From positions 374,501-438,500 of the forward strand of contig NZ_QBTZ01000001.1 of the NCBI RefSeq assembly GCF_003058055.1: DNA of 64,000 nucleotides, read 5' to 3'. Both the position numbers and the translations under genes were made by a program. This stretch comes from Acidovorax sp. 107 (GTDB taxonomy: Bacteria > Pseudomonadota > Gammaproteobacteria > Burkholderiales > Burkholderiaceae_C). The notes under the pieces are model-generated. The model did no database searches, was not told the origin of the DNA, and worked only from the letters and a program-made list of their open reading frames with translations. This document shows positions 1 to 8,180 of the stretch, piece by piece. Every line of letters begins with the position of its first letter. The stretch's first letter is position 1.

Positions 1-86
1 TGCCGGCCCGCACGCGGGTGTTTCTGGATTTCCTGACCGAACACGTGCCCCGCGCCGTGGCGCAAAAGTCCGGCCAGTTCAGCTGA
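1..86 (+). CDS. LysR-type regulator, C-terminal fragment
   Basis: Reading from base 3 gives 27 residues, beginning PARTRVFLDFLTEHV and ending in TGA. This is the usual tail of a LysR-type transcriptional regulator (PARTRVFLDFL... is typical of the last helix of the effector domain). The rest lies outside the window, so the regulon and start cannot be judged. It runs convergently into trmL and the two stop regions overlap by 8 bp. Family assignment rests on the short tail only. Confidence 0.6.
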   Translation, partial: PARTRVFLDFLTEHVPRAVAQKSGQFS

Positions 87-606
87 GTTGTGCAAAGCCG
101 CTGATGATCGTGCCTTCGGGCTCGACCACCACCTGCCCGTCGGGCATGGCAAAGCTATTCTGGCGCCAGGCCTCGAACACGGTCACGGCCACGGCGTTGG
201 ACAGGTTCAGGCTGCGTTGCCCCGGCACCATGGGCAGACGCAGGCGCTGGGCGGGTGGAAAGCTCTCGCGCAGCTCGGCCGGGAGGCCTCGGGTTTCGGC
301 CCCAAACACCAGCCAGTCGCCGGGAAGGAAGCAGGTCGAGTGCACGGGCTGCGAGCCGTGCGTCGTCATTGCAAACATGCGTGTCGGGTCGGGCTGCGCA
401 TCCCGCAGAAAGGCTGTCCAGCCACTGTGGCGTTGCACCTGCGCGTATTCGTGGTAGTCCAGTCCCGCGCGCCGCATCTGCCGGTCTTCCATCGAGAAAC
501 CCAGGGGCTCGATCAGGTGCAGCGTGCAACCCGTGTTGGCCGCCAGGCGAATCACGTTGCCGGTGTTGGGCGGGATCTCCGGTTCGACGAGGACGATATG
601 GAACAT
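79..606 (-). CDS. trmL: tRNA (cytidine(34)-2'-O)-methyltransferase TrmL
   Basis: A 175-residue SPOUT-class methyltransferase predicted to 2'-O-methylate the wobble base of tRNA-Leu isoacceptors in the cytoplasm. NTGNVIR (about residues 14-20) begins the fold. FGAETRGLP (101-109) and MVPGQRSLNLSNAVAV (126-141) are the knot motifs that bind SAM and form the dimer. I chose the ATG at 606 because MFHIVLVEPEIPPNTGN is the conserved N-terminus; the in-frame extension to 729 has no family counterpart. Length matches E. coli TrmL (about 157 aa) with a modest C-terminal extension. It stands alone between the LysR end and comF. Confidence 0.93.
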   Translation of the reverse strand: MFHIVLVEPEIPPNTGNVIRLAANTGCTLHLIEPLGFSMEDRQMRRAGLDYHEYAQVQRHSGWTAFLRDAQPDPTRMFAMTTHGSQPVHSTCFLPGDWLVFGAETRGLPAELRESFPPAQRLRLPMVPGQRSLNLSNAVAVTVFEAWRQNSFAMPDGQVVVEPEGTIISGFAQLS

Positions 607-688
607 GCCTGCATTGTCATCGTTGCACCTGTGAGTTGAGCAACCGCTCGTAATCAAAAGTATCCCTTTGGTACCTGTTTGGCGCTTT

Positions 689-1411
689 TCAGTCCCGACC
701 CGTGCGCGCCAGCACCGCGGCAGTGACATGGGCTACGCCCGCCTCGCGCAGCGCCAGGGTGGCTGCGTGCAGCGTTGCACCGGTGGTCATCACATCGTCG
801 ATCAGCACCACCCGCTGGCCGCGCAGGGCGGCCGCGCGGGCGGGCTCGATGGCGAACGCGCCGCGCAGGTTGCGCAGCCGCTCGGCCCTGGGCAGGCTGC
901 TTTGTGCCTCGGTGGCGTGCAGGCGCAGCAGGCTCTGGTGGTCGGCCTTGGCGGCCGCCAAGTGCCTGGCCAGCAGGGCCGCCTGGTTGAAGCCGCGCTC
1001 GCGCAGGCGACCGGTGGACAGGGGTACCGCCAGCACGCGGTCGGCAGCTTCCAGCGCAGGCTCCATCCACGGCGTGCTGCGCATGAGCGTGGCCAAGGCC
1101 CTGGCCCACCCCGGATCGCCGCGAAACTTGAATTGCGCCAGTGCGTCGGCCCACGGGTAAGCATAGTCCACGGCGGCAATGCAGGCATCGAAGCCGGGCG
1201 GGTTCTGCAGGCAGGCGCCACAGACCGCCACCCCTGCTGGTACTCGCAGTGCACAGCGCTGGCAGCGCGTGGCAGGCTGGGCGAACCGCGCCACGCAGGC
1301 GTTGCAGACGCGTTGCGATGGCCAGGCGTGGCAGACCGCGCACTGGCTGGGCACTTTGTCCACCCACCTGTGGAGGCGGCGTGAAATCCCTGGCAAACCC
1401 GAAAAAAGCAT
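689..1411 (-). CDS. comF: ComF family phosphoribosyltransferase-like protein
   Basis: A 240-residue ComF/GntX-type protein. The N-terminal third carries four CxxC pairs (C24/C27, C36/C39, C50/C53, C64/C67), probably a zinc-ribbon region. The C-terminal half is a type I phosphoribosyltransferase fold with the PRPP-binding loop VVLIDDVMTTGAT near residues 205-217. In competent bacteria ComF acts in DNA uptake after transport; in most proteobacteria the role is unclear. It is divergent from the BioC-like gene at 1447 with only 35 bp between start codons. E. coli also places its comF homologue (gntX) next to a biotin gene (bioH), so the neighbourhood may be an old one. Confidence 0.9.
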   Translation of the reverse strand: MLFSGLPGISRRLHRWVDKVPSQCAVCHAWPSQRVCNACVARFAQPATRCQRCALRVPAGVAVCGACLQNPPGFDACIAAVDYAYPWADALAQFKFRGDPGWARALATLMRSTPWMEPALEAADRVLAVPLSTGRLRERGFNQAALLARHLAAAKADHQSLLRLHATEAQSSLPRAERLRNLRGAFAIEPARAAALRGQRVVLIDDVMTTGATLHAATLALREAGVAHVTAAVLARTGRD

Positions 1412-1446
1412 GAATCAATATACTCGCGCGTCCTTCTGCCCCGCCC

Positions 1447-2349
1447 ATGTCCTCCGAGCGTCCCCCCACCATTGATCCTGTTGCCGCAGCCCGCTGGCAC
1501 GCTGCGGCTCCCGCCGTGTCTCCCTGGCTTCATGAAGAAGTGGCCCGCCGCATGGAGGACCGCCTGCAGTGGATTCGCCAGGCCCCGGCTTCCTGGTGCC
1601 ATTGGGACCCGGTGCGTGGCGGCTTGCAGGCGCATGGGTTGGTGAGTGCCCGCTACCCACAGGCGCGTTGCCAGGTGTACGAAACCAGCGCCCATAGCGA
1701 ACCCGTCGCGCGGCAGGCCTTGGCCAAACCGTGGTGGAGCCCTGCCCGTTGGTCTGCAGGGGCCCTGCAGATGGGCGCGCCGGCCGATGCCAGTGTGCAC
1801 ATGCTGTGGTCCAACATGGCGCTGCACATGGCGGCCGACCCCCAAGACCTGATCGGTCGCTGGCACCGCGCCGTGGCGGTGGATGGCTACCTGATGTTCT
1901 CGTGTCTCGGACCGGACACGCTGCGTGAGTTGCATGGCGTGTATGCCGCCATGGGCTGGCCACCGGCGGGCCACGCGTTTACCGACATGCATGACTGGGG
2001 CGACATGCTGGTGCACGCGGGTTTTGCCGAGCCGGTGATGGACATGGAGCGCATCACGCTCACGTTTGCCACACCCGAGCGGCTGGTTCAAGAGCTGCGC
2101 GAGCTCGGTGTCAATTTGCACCCTGATCGCTTTCCCTCATTGCGCGGACGGCGTTGGCGCGACAAGCTCTACCAAGTGCTGTCTGAGCGCCTGGTTGATC
2201 CTGGTCAAGGTGGTCAGCTCGCACTGACTTTTGAAATCATCTATGGCCATGCCTTCAAGCCTGCACCCCGGGTGCGTGTCAGCTCCAGCAGCGCTGTTTC
2301 GCTGCAGGACATGCGCGCCATGTTGCGTAAGGGCGGCAAAGAGAACTAA
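1447..2349 (+). CDS. BioC-like (malonyl-ACP methyltransferase-like) protein
   Basis: A 300-residue protein resembling BioC, which methylates malonyl-ACP to start pimelate synthesis for biotin. The C-terminal two thirds look BioC-like: HMLWSNMALHM, then a strand with DGYLMFSCLGPDTLRELH, then MHDWGDMLVHAGFAEPVMD. The glycine-rich SAM motif I expected near residues 45-65 (DxGCGxG in canonical BioC) is not visible; that stretch reads WCHWDPVRGGLQ. It is therefore either a divergent BioC or a relative that has lost or altered cofactor binding. The other biotin genes (bioA, bioD, bioF) are at 60.7-63.9 kb. Start ATG at 1447 is in a 35-bp divergent spacer with comF. Confidence 0.65.
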   Translation: MSSERPPTIDPVAAARWHAAAPAVSPWLHEEVARRMEDRLQWIRQAPASWCHWDPVRGGLQAHGLVSARYPQARCQVYETSAHSEPVARQALAKPWWSPARWSAGALQMGAPADASVHMLWSNMALHMAADPQDLIGRWHRAVAVDGYLMFSCLGPDTLRELHGVYAAMGWPPAGHAFTDMHDWGDMLVHAGFAEPVMDMERITLTFATPERLVQELRELGVNLHPDRFPSLRGRRWRDKLYQVLSERLVDPGQGGQLALTFEIIYGHAFKPAPRVRVSSSSAVSLQDMRAMLRKGGKEN

Positions 2350-2501
2350 CCTGTAACGGCCTGTCAATGACTTGGAACAAGGCACGCTACAATTCTTGGT
2401 TATTGAGATTTCGGGCATCTTCCCGCGCAATTTGGCAGGCTGTGCCTGTTGTGCCCAAGGCGCAACGTGTGCTGCAGTCGGCAGTCTTGTGAGCACTCAC
2501 G

Positions 2502-2978
2502 GTGACGGGCTTGGTTTTTCGTTTTGCCACGGTGTCGGGTCAACGCATTGACTGGCGTCTGGTTCGCAATTGCTCGGTCACTCCGACGCAATTGGGCTGG
2601 ATGTATCTGTCGCTGTGTGTGGTGTCCCTGGGGATCGCGACGGGCTTCTGGATGCTTGGCACCCACCTGGTGATGCCCTTCGCGTGGCTCGAAATCTTGG
2701 CAGTAGGGATTGCGTTCGCCATGTACGGTCGCCATGCGGCGGATGGCGAGAGGATTTCATTGCAGGGCTCGCGCCTTGTGGTGGAGCTGGAGACAGCAGG
2801 CAGGCTGGAGCGCGCGGAGTTTGACCGGAGCCGGGTTCGCGTAGAGCCCAAGACGGGAGACCATTCGCTGATCACGCTGTCTGCACAGGGCCGTTCGGTG
2901 GAGGTGGGGCGCTACATGCGTCCCGAGCTTCGACCGGCCCTGGCATCGGAGATCCGCATGGCCTTGCGCGCTGCCTGA
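2502..2978 (+). CDS. DUF2244 family membrane protein
   Basis: A 158-residue protein with two adjacent hydrophobic segments (about residues 31-49 and 56-74), which is the DUF2244 layout, followed by a soluble C-terminal part. The only start available downstream of the in-frame TGA at 2490 is GTG at 2502. It precedes coxB by about 60 bp on the same strand; this pairing is common in betaproteobacteria, and DUF2244 proteins are sometimes described as oxidase-associated. Function is not established. It is probably co-transcribed with the oxidase genes. Confidence 0.8.
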   Translation: MTGLVFRFATVSGQRIDWRLVRNCSVTPTQLGWMYLSLCVVSLGIATGFWMLGTHLVMPFAWLEILAVGIAFAMYGRHAADGERISLQGSRLVVELETAGRLERAEFDRSRVRVEPKTGDHSLITLSAQGRSVEVGRYMRPELRPALASEIRMALRAA

Positions 2979-3037
2979 CCCCACGCAGGCGCGCGAAAGG
3001 GATTGGTTAAATTGAGGCTTAGAAGTAAGTGAGAACT

Positions 3038-4207
3038 ATGAAGAGCATTTCCAACAAGCTGGCTTCTCTGCTGCTGATTGCCGGTGCATGGGTGGGCTCC
3101 GCAGCCCATGCCGTTCAGGACCTGCCTGGCGGCCCTGCAGTCAACCAGCTGAACCTGGCGCCGCCCGTCACCAAGATCGCAGAAGAGCAGCACTTTCTGC
3201 ACTGGATGATGCTGATCATCTGCACGGTGATCTTTGTTGCAGTGTTCTCCGTGATGTTCTACTCGATCTGGAAGCATCGCCGCTCCAAGGGCGCGAAGGC
3301 TGCCAACTTCCACGAGTCGGTGACGGTCGAAGTGGTCTGGACCATCGTTCCGTTCATCATCGTGATCCTCATGGCCTTGCCCGCCACCAAGGTGCTGGTG
3401 GCCCAGAAGGACACCACCAATGCCGACCTCACCATCAAGACCACGGGCTACCAGTGGAAGTGGGGTTATGACTACATCACTGGCGAAGGCGAAGGCCTGG
3501 CGTTTATCTCCACGCTGGACAGCAGCCACCGCGTGATGTCCGACAGCGGCAACGTCAAGGACGCGCCCGCCAACTACCTGCTCAAGGTGGACAACCCTAT
3601 GGTGGTGCCGGTCAACAAGAAGATTCGCATCATCACCACGGCCAACGACGTGATCCACGCCTTCATGGTGCCTGCCTTCGGTATCAAGCAGGACGCGATC
3701 CCTGGCTTTGTGCGTGACACCTGGTTCCGCGCAGAGAAGATTGGCGACTACTACGGCCAGTGCGCCGAGCTGTGCGGCAAGGAGCACGCCTACATGCCCA
3801 TCCACGTGAAGGTCGTGTCTGCCGAGGACTACACCGCCTGGGTGGGCGAGCAGAAGAAGAAGGCCGCCGCCAAGCTGGACGACCCCACCAAGGTGTGGGC
3901 GCTGGACGACATCCTCAAGCGTGGCGAAAAGGTGTACGCAGCCAACTGCGCAGCCTGCCACCAGGCCAACGGCAAGGGCGCTGGCCCCATCAAACCTCTG
4001 GACGGCGCTGCCGTGGTGCTGGATGCCGACCATGCCAAGCAGATCCAGGTGCTGCTCAAGGGGCAGAACAACGGTGCCATGCCCGCATGGGCACAGCTGA
4101 GCGACACCGACATCGCCGCCGTGGTCACCTATACCAAGAACAACTGGTCCAACAAGACCGGCCAGCTGGTACAGCCAGCTGAAGTTGTGGCCCAGCGTGG
4201 CAAGTAA
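3038..4207 (+). CDS. coxB: Cytochrome c oxidase subunit II with fused cytochrome c domain
   Basis: A 389-residue subunit II that takes electrons from cytochrome c and passes them through CuA to subunit I. It has a signal peptide ending near AHA (about residue 26) and two membrane helices (about 55-77 and 95-115). The CuA motif CAELCGKEHAYM starts at C242. A C-terminal cytochrome c domain has CAACH at residues 304-308 and a probable Met ligand in GAMPAW, so the enzyme is caa3-like. A GTG at 3029 would add three residues; I prefer ATG 3038 because the signal peptide then begins MKSISNK. ctaD follows after 30 bp. Confidence 0.97.
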   Translation: MKSISNKLASLLLIAGAWVGSAAHAVQDLPGGPAVNQLNLAPPVTKIAEEQHFLHWMMLIICTVIFVAVFSVMFYSIWKHRRSKGAKAANFHESVTVEVVWTIVPFIIVILMALPATKVLVAQKDTTNADLTIKTTGYQWKWGYDYITGEGEGLAFISTLDSSHRVMSDSGNVKDAPANYLLKVDNPMVVPVNKKIRIITTANDVIHAFMVPAFGIKQDAIPGFVRDTWFRAEKIGDYYGQCAELCGKEHAYMPIHVKVVSAEDYTAWVGEQKKKAAAKLDDPTKVWALDDILKRGEKVYAANCAACHQANGKGAGPIKPLDGAAVVLDADHAKQIQVLLKGQNNGAMPAWAQLSDTDIAAVVTYTKNNWSNKTGQLVQPAEVVAQRGK

Positions 4208-4237
4208 TCATCGCCCCATCGTATTGAGGAATTCACA

Positions 4238-5869
4238 ATGAGCGCAGTACTCGACAACCACGGGCACGCTGGCGACCACGCACACGACGGCCACGGCCAC
4301 CATGGCCCCACCGGCTGGCGCCGCTGGGTGTTTGCCACCAACCACAAAGACATCGGTACGCTGTACCTGCTGTTCTCGTTCACCATGCTGATGGTGGGCG
4401 GTATCCTGGCCCTGCTGATCCGTGCCGAGCTGTTCCAGCCTGGCCTGCAGCTGGTCAACCCCGAGCTGTTCAACCAGCTGACCACCATGCACGGCCTGAT
4501 CATGGTGTTCGGCGCGATCATGCCGGCCTTCGTGGGCTTTGCGAACTGGATGATCCCGTTGCAGATCGGCGCATCCGACATGGCCTTCGCACGCATGAAC
4601 AACTTCAGCTTCTGGCTGATGATTCCTGCCGCAGCCATGCTGGTCAGCTCGTTCTTCATGCCTGGCGGTGCGCCCGCTGCGGGCTGGACGCTGTATGCAC
4701 CGCTGACCCTGCAGATGGGCCCCTCCATGGATGCCGGCATCTTCGCGATGCACATCCTGGGTGCCTCGTCCATCATGGGTTCGATCAACATCATCGTGAC
4801 CATCCTGAACATGCGCGCCCCCGGCATGACGCTGATGAAGATGCCCATGTTCGCCTGGACTTGGCTCATCACCGCCTACCTGCTGATCGCCGTGATGCCT
4901 GTGCTGGCTGGCGCGATCACCATGACGCTGACGGACCGCCACTTCGGCACCAGCTTCTTCAACCCCGCCGGTGGCGGCGACCCGGTGATGTACCAGCACA
5001 TCTTCTGGTTCTTCGGTCACCCCGAGGTGTACATCATGATCTTGCCGGCCTTCGGCATCATCAGCCAGATCGTGCCCGCGTTCAGCCGCAAGAAGCTGTT
5101 TGGCTACGCCTCCATGGTGTATGCCACCTCGTCCATCGCCATCCTGTCGTTCATCGTGTGGGCTCACCACATGTTCACGACCGGCATGCCCGTGACCGGC
5201 CAGCTGTTCTTCATGTACGCCACCATGCTGATCTCCGTGCCCACGGCCGTGAAGATCTTCAACTGGATTGCCACCATGTGGCGCGGCTCCATGACGTTTG
5301 AAACCCCCATGCTGTTTGCCGTGGGCTTCATCTTCGTGTTCACCATGGGTGGTTTCACTGGCCTGATCCTGGCCATGGCGCCCATTGACATCCAGCTGCA
5401 AGACACCTACTACGTGGTGGCCCACTTCCACTATGTGCTGGTGGCCGGTTCGCTGTTCTCCATGTTCGCTGGCGTGTACTACTGGCTGCCCAAGTGGACG
5501 GGCGTGATGTATTCCGAAACACGTGGCCAGATTCACTTCTGGGCGTCGCTGATCTTCTTCAACATCACCTTCTTCCCGATGCACTTCCTGGGCCTGGCCG
5601 GTATGCCACGTCGCTACGCAGACTACCCCATGCAGTTTGCCGACTTCAACGCCATCGCCTCGGTGGGTGCGTTCGGCTTTGGCCTGGCGCAGGTGTACTT
5701 CTTCGTGGCAGTGGTCATTCCCGCCATGCGTGGCAAGGGTGCCAAGGCCCCCGCCAAGCCATGGGACGGTGCCGAGGGCCTGGAGTGGGAAGTGCCTTCC
5801 CCCGCGCCTTTCCACACGTTTGAAAATCCTCCCAAGCTGGATGCCACCGCAACCCGCGTGATTGGCTGA
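4238..5869 (+). CDS. ctaD: Cytochrome c oxidase subunit I
   Basis: A 543-residue heme-copper oxidase catalytic subunit, with about 12 membrane helices. HPEVY in [17 protein letters not shown] carries a CuB histidine and the cross-linked tyrosine, and VVAHFHYVL carries the heme a/a3 histidines. It reduces O2 to water and pumps protons. The N-terminus before the first helix is His/Gly-rich ([17 protein letters not shown]), possibly metal-binding but unproven. GAGG-type ribosome site (attgaggaattcac) precedes ATG 4238. It belongs to the coxB operon and is followed after 5 bp by the small assembly ORF. Confidence 0.98.
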   Translation: MSAVLDNHGHAGDHAHDGHGHHGPTGWRRWVFATNHKDIGTLYLLFSFTMLMVGGILALLIRAELFQPGLQLVNPELFNQLTTMHGLIMVFGAIMPAFVGFANWMIPLQIGASDMAFARMNNFSFWLMIPAAAMLVSSFFMPGGAPAAGWTLYAPLTLQMGPSMDAGIFAMHILGASSIMGSINIIVTILNMRAPGMTLMKMPMFAWTWLITAYLLIAVMPVLAGAITMTLTDRHFGTSFFNPAGGGDPVMYQHIFWFFGHPEVYIMILPAFGIISQIVPAFSRKKLFGYASMVYATSSIAILSFIVWAHHMFTTGMPVTGQLFFMYATMLISVPTAVKIFNWIATMWRGSMTFETPMLFAVGFIFVFTMGGFTGLILAMAPIDIQLQDTYYVVAHFHYVLVAGSLFSMFAGVYYWLPKWTGVMYSETRGQIHFWASLIFFNITFFPMHFLGLAGMPRRYADYPMQFADFNAIASVGAFGFGLAQVYFFVAVVIPAMRGKGAKAPAKPWDGAEGLEWEVPSPAPFHTFENPPKLDATATRVIG

Positions 5870-5874
5870 ACACC

Positions 5875-5991
5875 ATGCCCATGACCCCCGAACAAAAAAA
5901 GAGCAACCTGCGGCTGGCGCTGATCCTGGCGTCTGTGGCGGTGGTGTTCTTTGTCGGGTTCATGGTCAAGGTAGTGCTGCTGTCCCGCTGA
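5875..5991 (+). CDS. Cytochrome oxidase small assembly protein (38 aa)
   Basis: A 38-residue ORF, MPMTPEQKKSNLRLALILAS then a continuous hydrophobic stretch ending KVVLLSR. It has a short charged N-terminus and one membrane helix (about residues 13-36). It sits 5 bp after ctaD and 16 bp before ctaG with the same orientation and no room for anything else. A small single-helix protein at exactly this place is known in Burkholderiales as cytochrome oxidase small assembly protein. A second in-frame ATG at 5881 would shorten it by two residues. The biochemical role is not known to me. Confidence 0.75.
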   Translation: MPMTPEQKKSNLRLALILASVAVVFFVGFMVKVVLLSR

Positions 5992-6007
5992 AGCCACTGG
6001 CCACCCC

Positions 6008-6646
6008 ATGAGCCTGCACCGCGAAAACGCCAAGATGGTCGGAAAGCTGGTCGTGATCGCGGCTGGCATGTTCGCCTTCGGCTATGTGCTGATCCCCATC
6101 TACAAGCACATCTGCGAAATGACGGGCATCAACATCTTGTCGCTGGCCGAGCGGCAAGTGCCAGGCAACGGCGTGGCGGGCAAGGATGTGCGCGTGCCTG
6201 CCAACACCCAGGTGGACAAGTCGCGCACCGTAACCGTGGAGTTCGATGCGAACTCTCGCGGCCCGTGGGACTTCAAGCCCGCGCAGCGTTCCGTGCAGGT
6301 CCACCCCGGTGAACTGACGACGGTGATGTACGAGTTCCAGAACGTACAGAACCGCCGCATGGCCGCCCAGGCGATTCCCAGTTATGCGCCTCGCCAGGCC
6401 GCTGCGCATTTCAACAAGCTGGAATGTTTTTGCTTCAACCAATACACCCTGGAGCCCGGTGAAAAGAAAACCTGGCCCGTGGCGTTTGTGATTGATCCTA
6501 AATTGTCCAAAGACGTCACCACCATCACGCTGTCGTACACCTTCTTCGAGGTGGGTGGCAAGACCCCGGCAGCGCCCGAATCGACGGCGGCTGTGGTGCT
6601 GCCTGGGTCGACGTCTGCAGGTGGCACGCAAGGAGCGGGCTCATGA
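6008..6646 (+). CDS. ctaG: Cytochrome c oxidase assembly protein CtaG (Cox11)
   Basis: A 212-residue Cox11 family copper chaperone that delivers copper to the CuB site of subunit I. It has an N-terminal membrane anchor (about residues 11-31) and a periplasmic immunoglobulin-like domain. The copper-binding motif CFCF is in LECFCFNQYTLEPGE (about residues 138-152). The C-terminal 20 residues are a low-complexity Pro/Gly/Thr tail. The stop overlaps the DUF2970 start (ATGA), so the two are translationally coupled. Confidence 0.96.
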   Translation: MSLHRENAKMVGKLVVIAAGMFAFGYVLIPIYKHICEMTGINILSLAERQVPGNGVAGKDVRVPANTQVDKSRTVTVEFDANSRGPWDFKPAQRSVQVHPGELTTVMYEFQNVQNRRMAAQAIPSYAPRQAAAHFNKLECFCFNQYTLEPGEKKTWPVAFVIDPKLSKDVTTITLSYTFFEVGGKTPAAPESTAAVVLPGSTSAGGTQGAGS

Positions 6647-6870
6647 GTGCGCCGCTCGATCAGCCTTCGGACATCAAGCCAGTGCGCCGCAAGGGCTCGC
6701 TGCTGCGCACGGTGCGCGCGGTGGCATGGTCGCTGATTGGCTTGCGCAAAGGCAGCGAGTACCAGCAAGATGTCGAAAAGCTCAACCCGATTCACATCAT
6801 TGTGGTGGGATTGATCGCTGTCTTTCTGCTGGTGATGGGCCTGATCGGGCTGGTGAACTGGATCGTGTGA
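6643..6870 (+). CDS. DUF2970 family small membrane protein
   Basis: A 75-residue protein with a basic N-terminus (VRRKGSLLRTVRAVAWSLIG) and one strong C-terminal membrane helix (about residues 51-73). This is the DUF2970 pattern found inside cox operons of betaproteobacteria. It overlaps ctaG by four bases and lies 65 bp upstream of ctaE. Function unknown; position suggests a part in oxidase assembly or stability. Confidence 0.85.
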   Translation: MSAPLDQPSDIKPVRRKGSLLRTVRAVAWSLIGLRKGSEYQQDVEKLNPIHIIVVGLIAVFLLVMGLIGLVNWIV

Positions 6871-6935
6871 ATGTGTGTTGACTGGTTCGTGCGAACAAAT
6901 ACTGAAAACAAAGATTTTGAGAGTCAGGAGCTGAA

Positions 6936-7817
6936 ATGAGTGCATCAACCCACGGCGGAACCCCGTACTACTATGTGCCCGCCGAGTCCCGTCACCCGGT
7001 CATGGCCGCTGCCGGCCTGTTCTTTGTGATCCTGGGCGCAGCCCAGTGGATCAACGGCCACGATTGGGGCAAATATTCCCTGGCCTTGGGGCTGGTGTGG
7101 TGGCTGTTCACGCTGTACCAATGGTTTGGCGATGCAGTGCGCGAGAGCGAAGGTGGCCTGTACGGTCACAAGATCGATCTGTCGTACCGCTGGAGCATGA
7201 GCTGGTTCATCTTCTCCGAGGTGATGTTCTTCGGCGCTTTCTTCACGGCTTTGTGGTGGGCGCGCTCGCACTCGGTGCCAGCGCTGGGCAGCCTGGACAA
7301 TGCGCTGCTGTGGCCCGACTTCAAGGCAGTGTGGCCCAGCATGGCCGCCGGCGTCACCGCTTCGCCTGCAGGCATCATCGAGCCCTTCCAGACCGTGGGC
7401 CCCTTCTGGTTGCCCACCATCAACACGGCGCTGCTGCTGACGTCCGGCGTGACGCTGACCATTGCCCACCACGCTCTGCGTGAAAACCACCGTGGCAAGA
7501 CCATCGGTTTCATGTGGGCCACCGTGCTGCTGGGCTTCGTGTTCCTGCTGGTGCAGGGCTACGAATATTTCCACCTGTACACCGACTTGAACCTCAAGCT
7601 GAGCTCGGGTGTGTTCGGTTCCACGTTCTTCATGCTGACGGGGTTTCACGGCTTCCACGTGTTCCTGGGCATGCTGATGCTGCTGGTGATCACGCTACGC
7701 CTGCAAAAGGGGCACTTCACGGCCGACAAACACTTTGGCTTTGAAGGTGCCGCCTGGTACTGGCACTTTGTGGACGTCGTGTGGCTGGGCCTGTACGTGC
7801 TGGTGTACTGGATGTAA
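6936..7817 (+). CDS. ctaE: Cytochrome c oxidase subunit III
   Basis: A 293-residue subunit III with seven predicted membrane helices. Conserved sections include FFGAFFTALWWAR and the C-terminal YWHFVDVVWLGLYVLVYW. It stabilises the catalytic core and proton uptake in subunit I. The ribosome site is close to consensus (tcaggagctgaaATG). It is the last gene of the structural operon and is followed 20 bp later by a strong intrinsic terminator. Confidence 0.97.
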   Translation: MSASTHGGTPYYYVPAESRHPVMAAAGLFFVILGAAQWINGHDWGKYSLALGLVWWLFTLYQWFGDAVRESEGGLYGHKIDLSYRWSMSWFIFSEVMFFGAFFTALWWARSHSVPALGSLDNALLWPDFKAVWPSMAAGVTASPAGIIEPFQTVGPFWLPTINTALLLTSGVTLTIAHHALRENHRGKTIGFMWATVLLGFVFLLVQGYEYFHLYTDLNLKLSSGVFGSTFFMLTGFHGFHVFLGMLMLLVITLRLQKGHFTADKHFGFEGAAWYWHFVDVVWLGLYVLVYWM

Positions 7818-7837
7818 GCCAGGCCCCGGACGCCATG

Positions 7838-7864
7838 AAAAAAGCGCCTCGCGGCGCTTTTTTT
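7838..7864 (+). terminator. Intrinsic terminator after ctaE
   Basis: Stem AAAGCGCC / GGCGCTTT with a TCGC loop, extended by A-tract/T-tract pairing to 11 bp and followed by a T run. The A and T flanks make it usable on both strands, so it may also stop the minus-strand gene at 7944. Confidence 0.9.
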
Positions 7865-7943
7865 ATTCTCTCCTGGCGCAGGCGATCTGGTGTGGCCCGC
7901 TGGAGGCTCTGGCGCAGGCAGGGTGCGCGGATCGCCGGACAGA

Positions 7944-8165
7944 TCAACGCGTGGCGGGCAGGCCTGTGGGTTGGATATAACCCAGTTGCCAGGCTACCAG
8001 AATGCACAAGAACAGCACGATCGACAGCCCGACGCGCACTGCCAGCGCCTTGGCCATGTGGTTGCCCTTGCTCTTGTCATCGCGCCCATTGCGCATCATG
8101 AAGAACAGGGCCGATGCCAGGCTGGCCACAATGGCGATGAACGCCAGCACTACGAGGTATTTCAT
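7944..8165 (-). CDS. Twin transmembrane protein (DUF2909-like)
   Basis: A 73-residue protein with two membrane helices (about residues 4-23 and 43-63) separated by a charged loop MMRNGRDDKSKGNH. Small twin-helix proteins of this type are found between ctaE and SURF1 in Comamonadaceae oxidase loci. The start is ATG at 8165; the longer open frame upstream is antisense to SURF1 and not real. Its start codon is only 15 bp from the divergent SURF1 start, so the two genes must share a very compact promoter region or rely on promoters inside each other. Function unknown. Confidence 0.75.
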   Translation of the reverse strand: MKYLVVLAFIAIVASLASALFFMMRNGRDDKSKGNHMAKALAVRVGLSIVLFLCILVAWQLGYIQPTGLPATR

Positions 8166-8180
8166 GGAGCGCATTATCCC

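Noticed and set aside
2370..2393. Promoter with -10 TACAAT ahead of the DUF2244-cox operon
   Set aside because: The -10 is good but no acceptable -35 lies at 16-18 bp, so I did not list it.
7890..8180. N-terminal extension of the SURF1 gene upstream of GTG 8181
   Set aside because: It is antisense to the twin-transmembrane gene and unlike the SURF1 family start.
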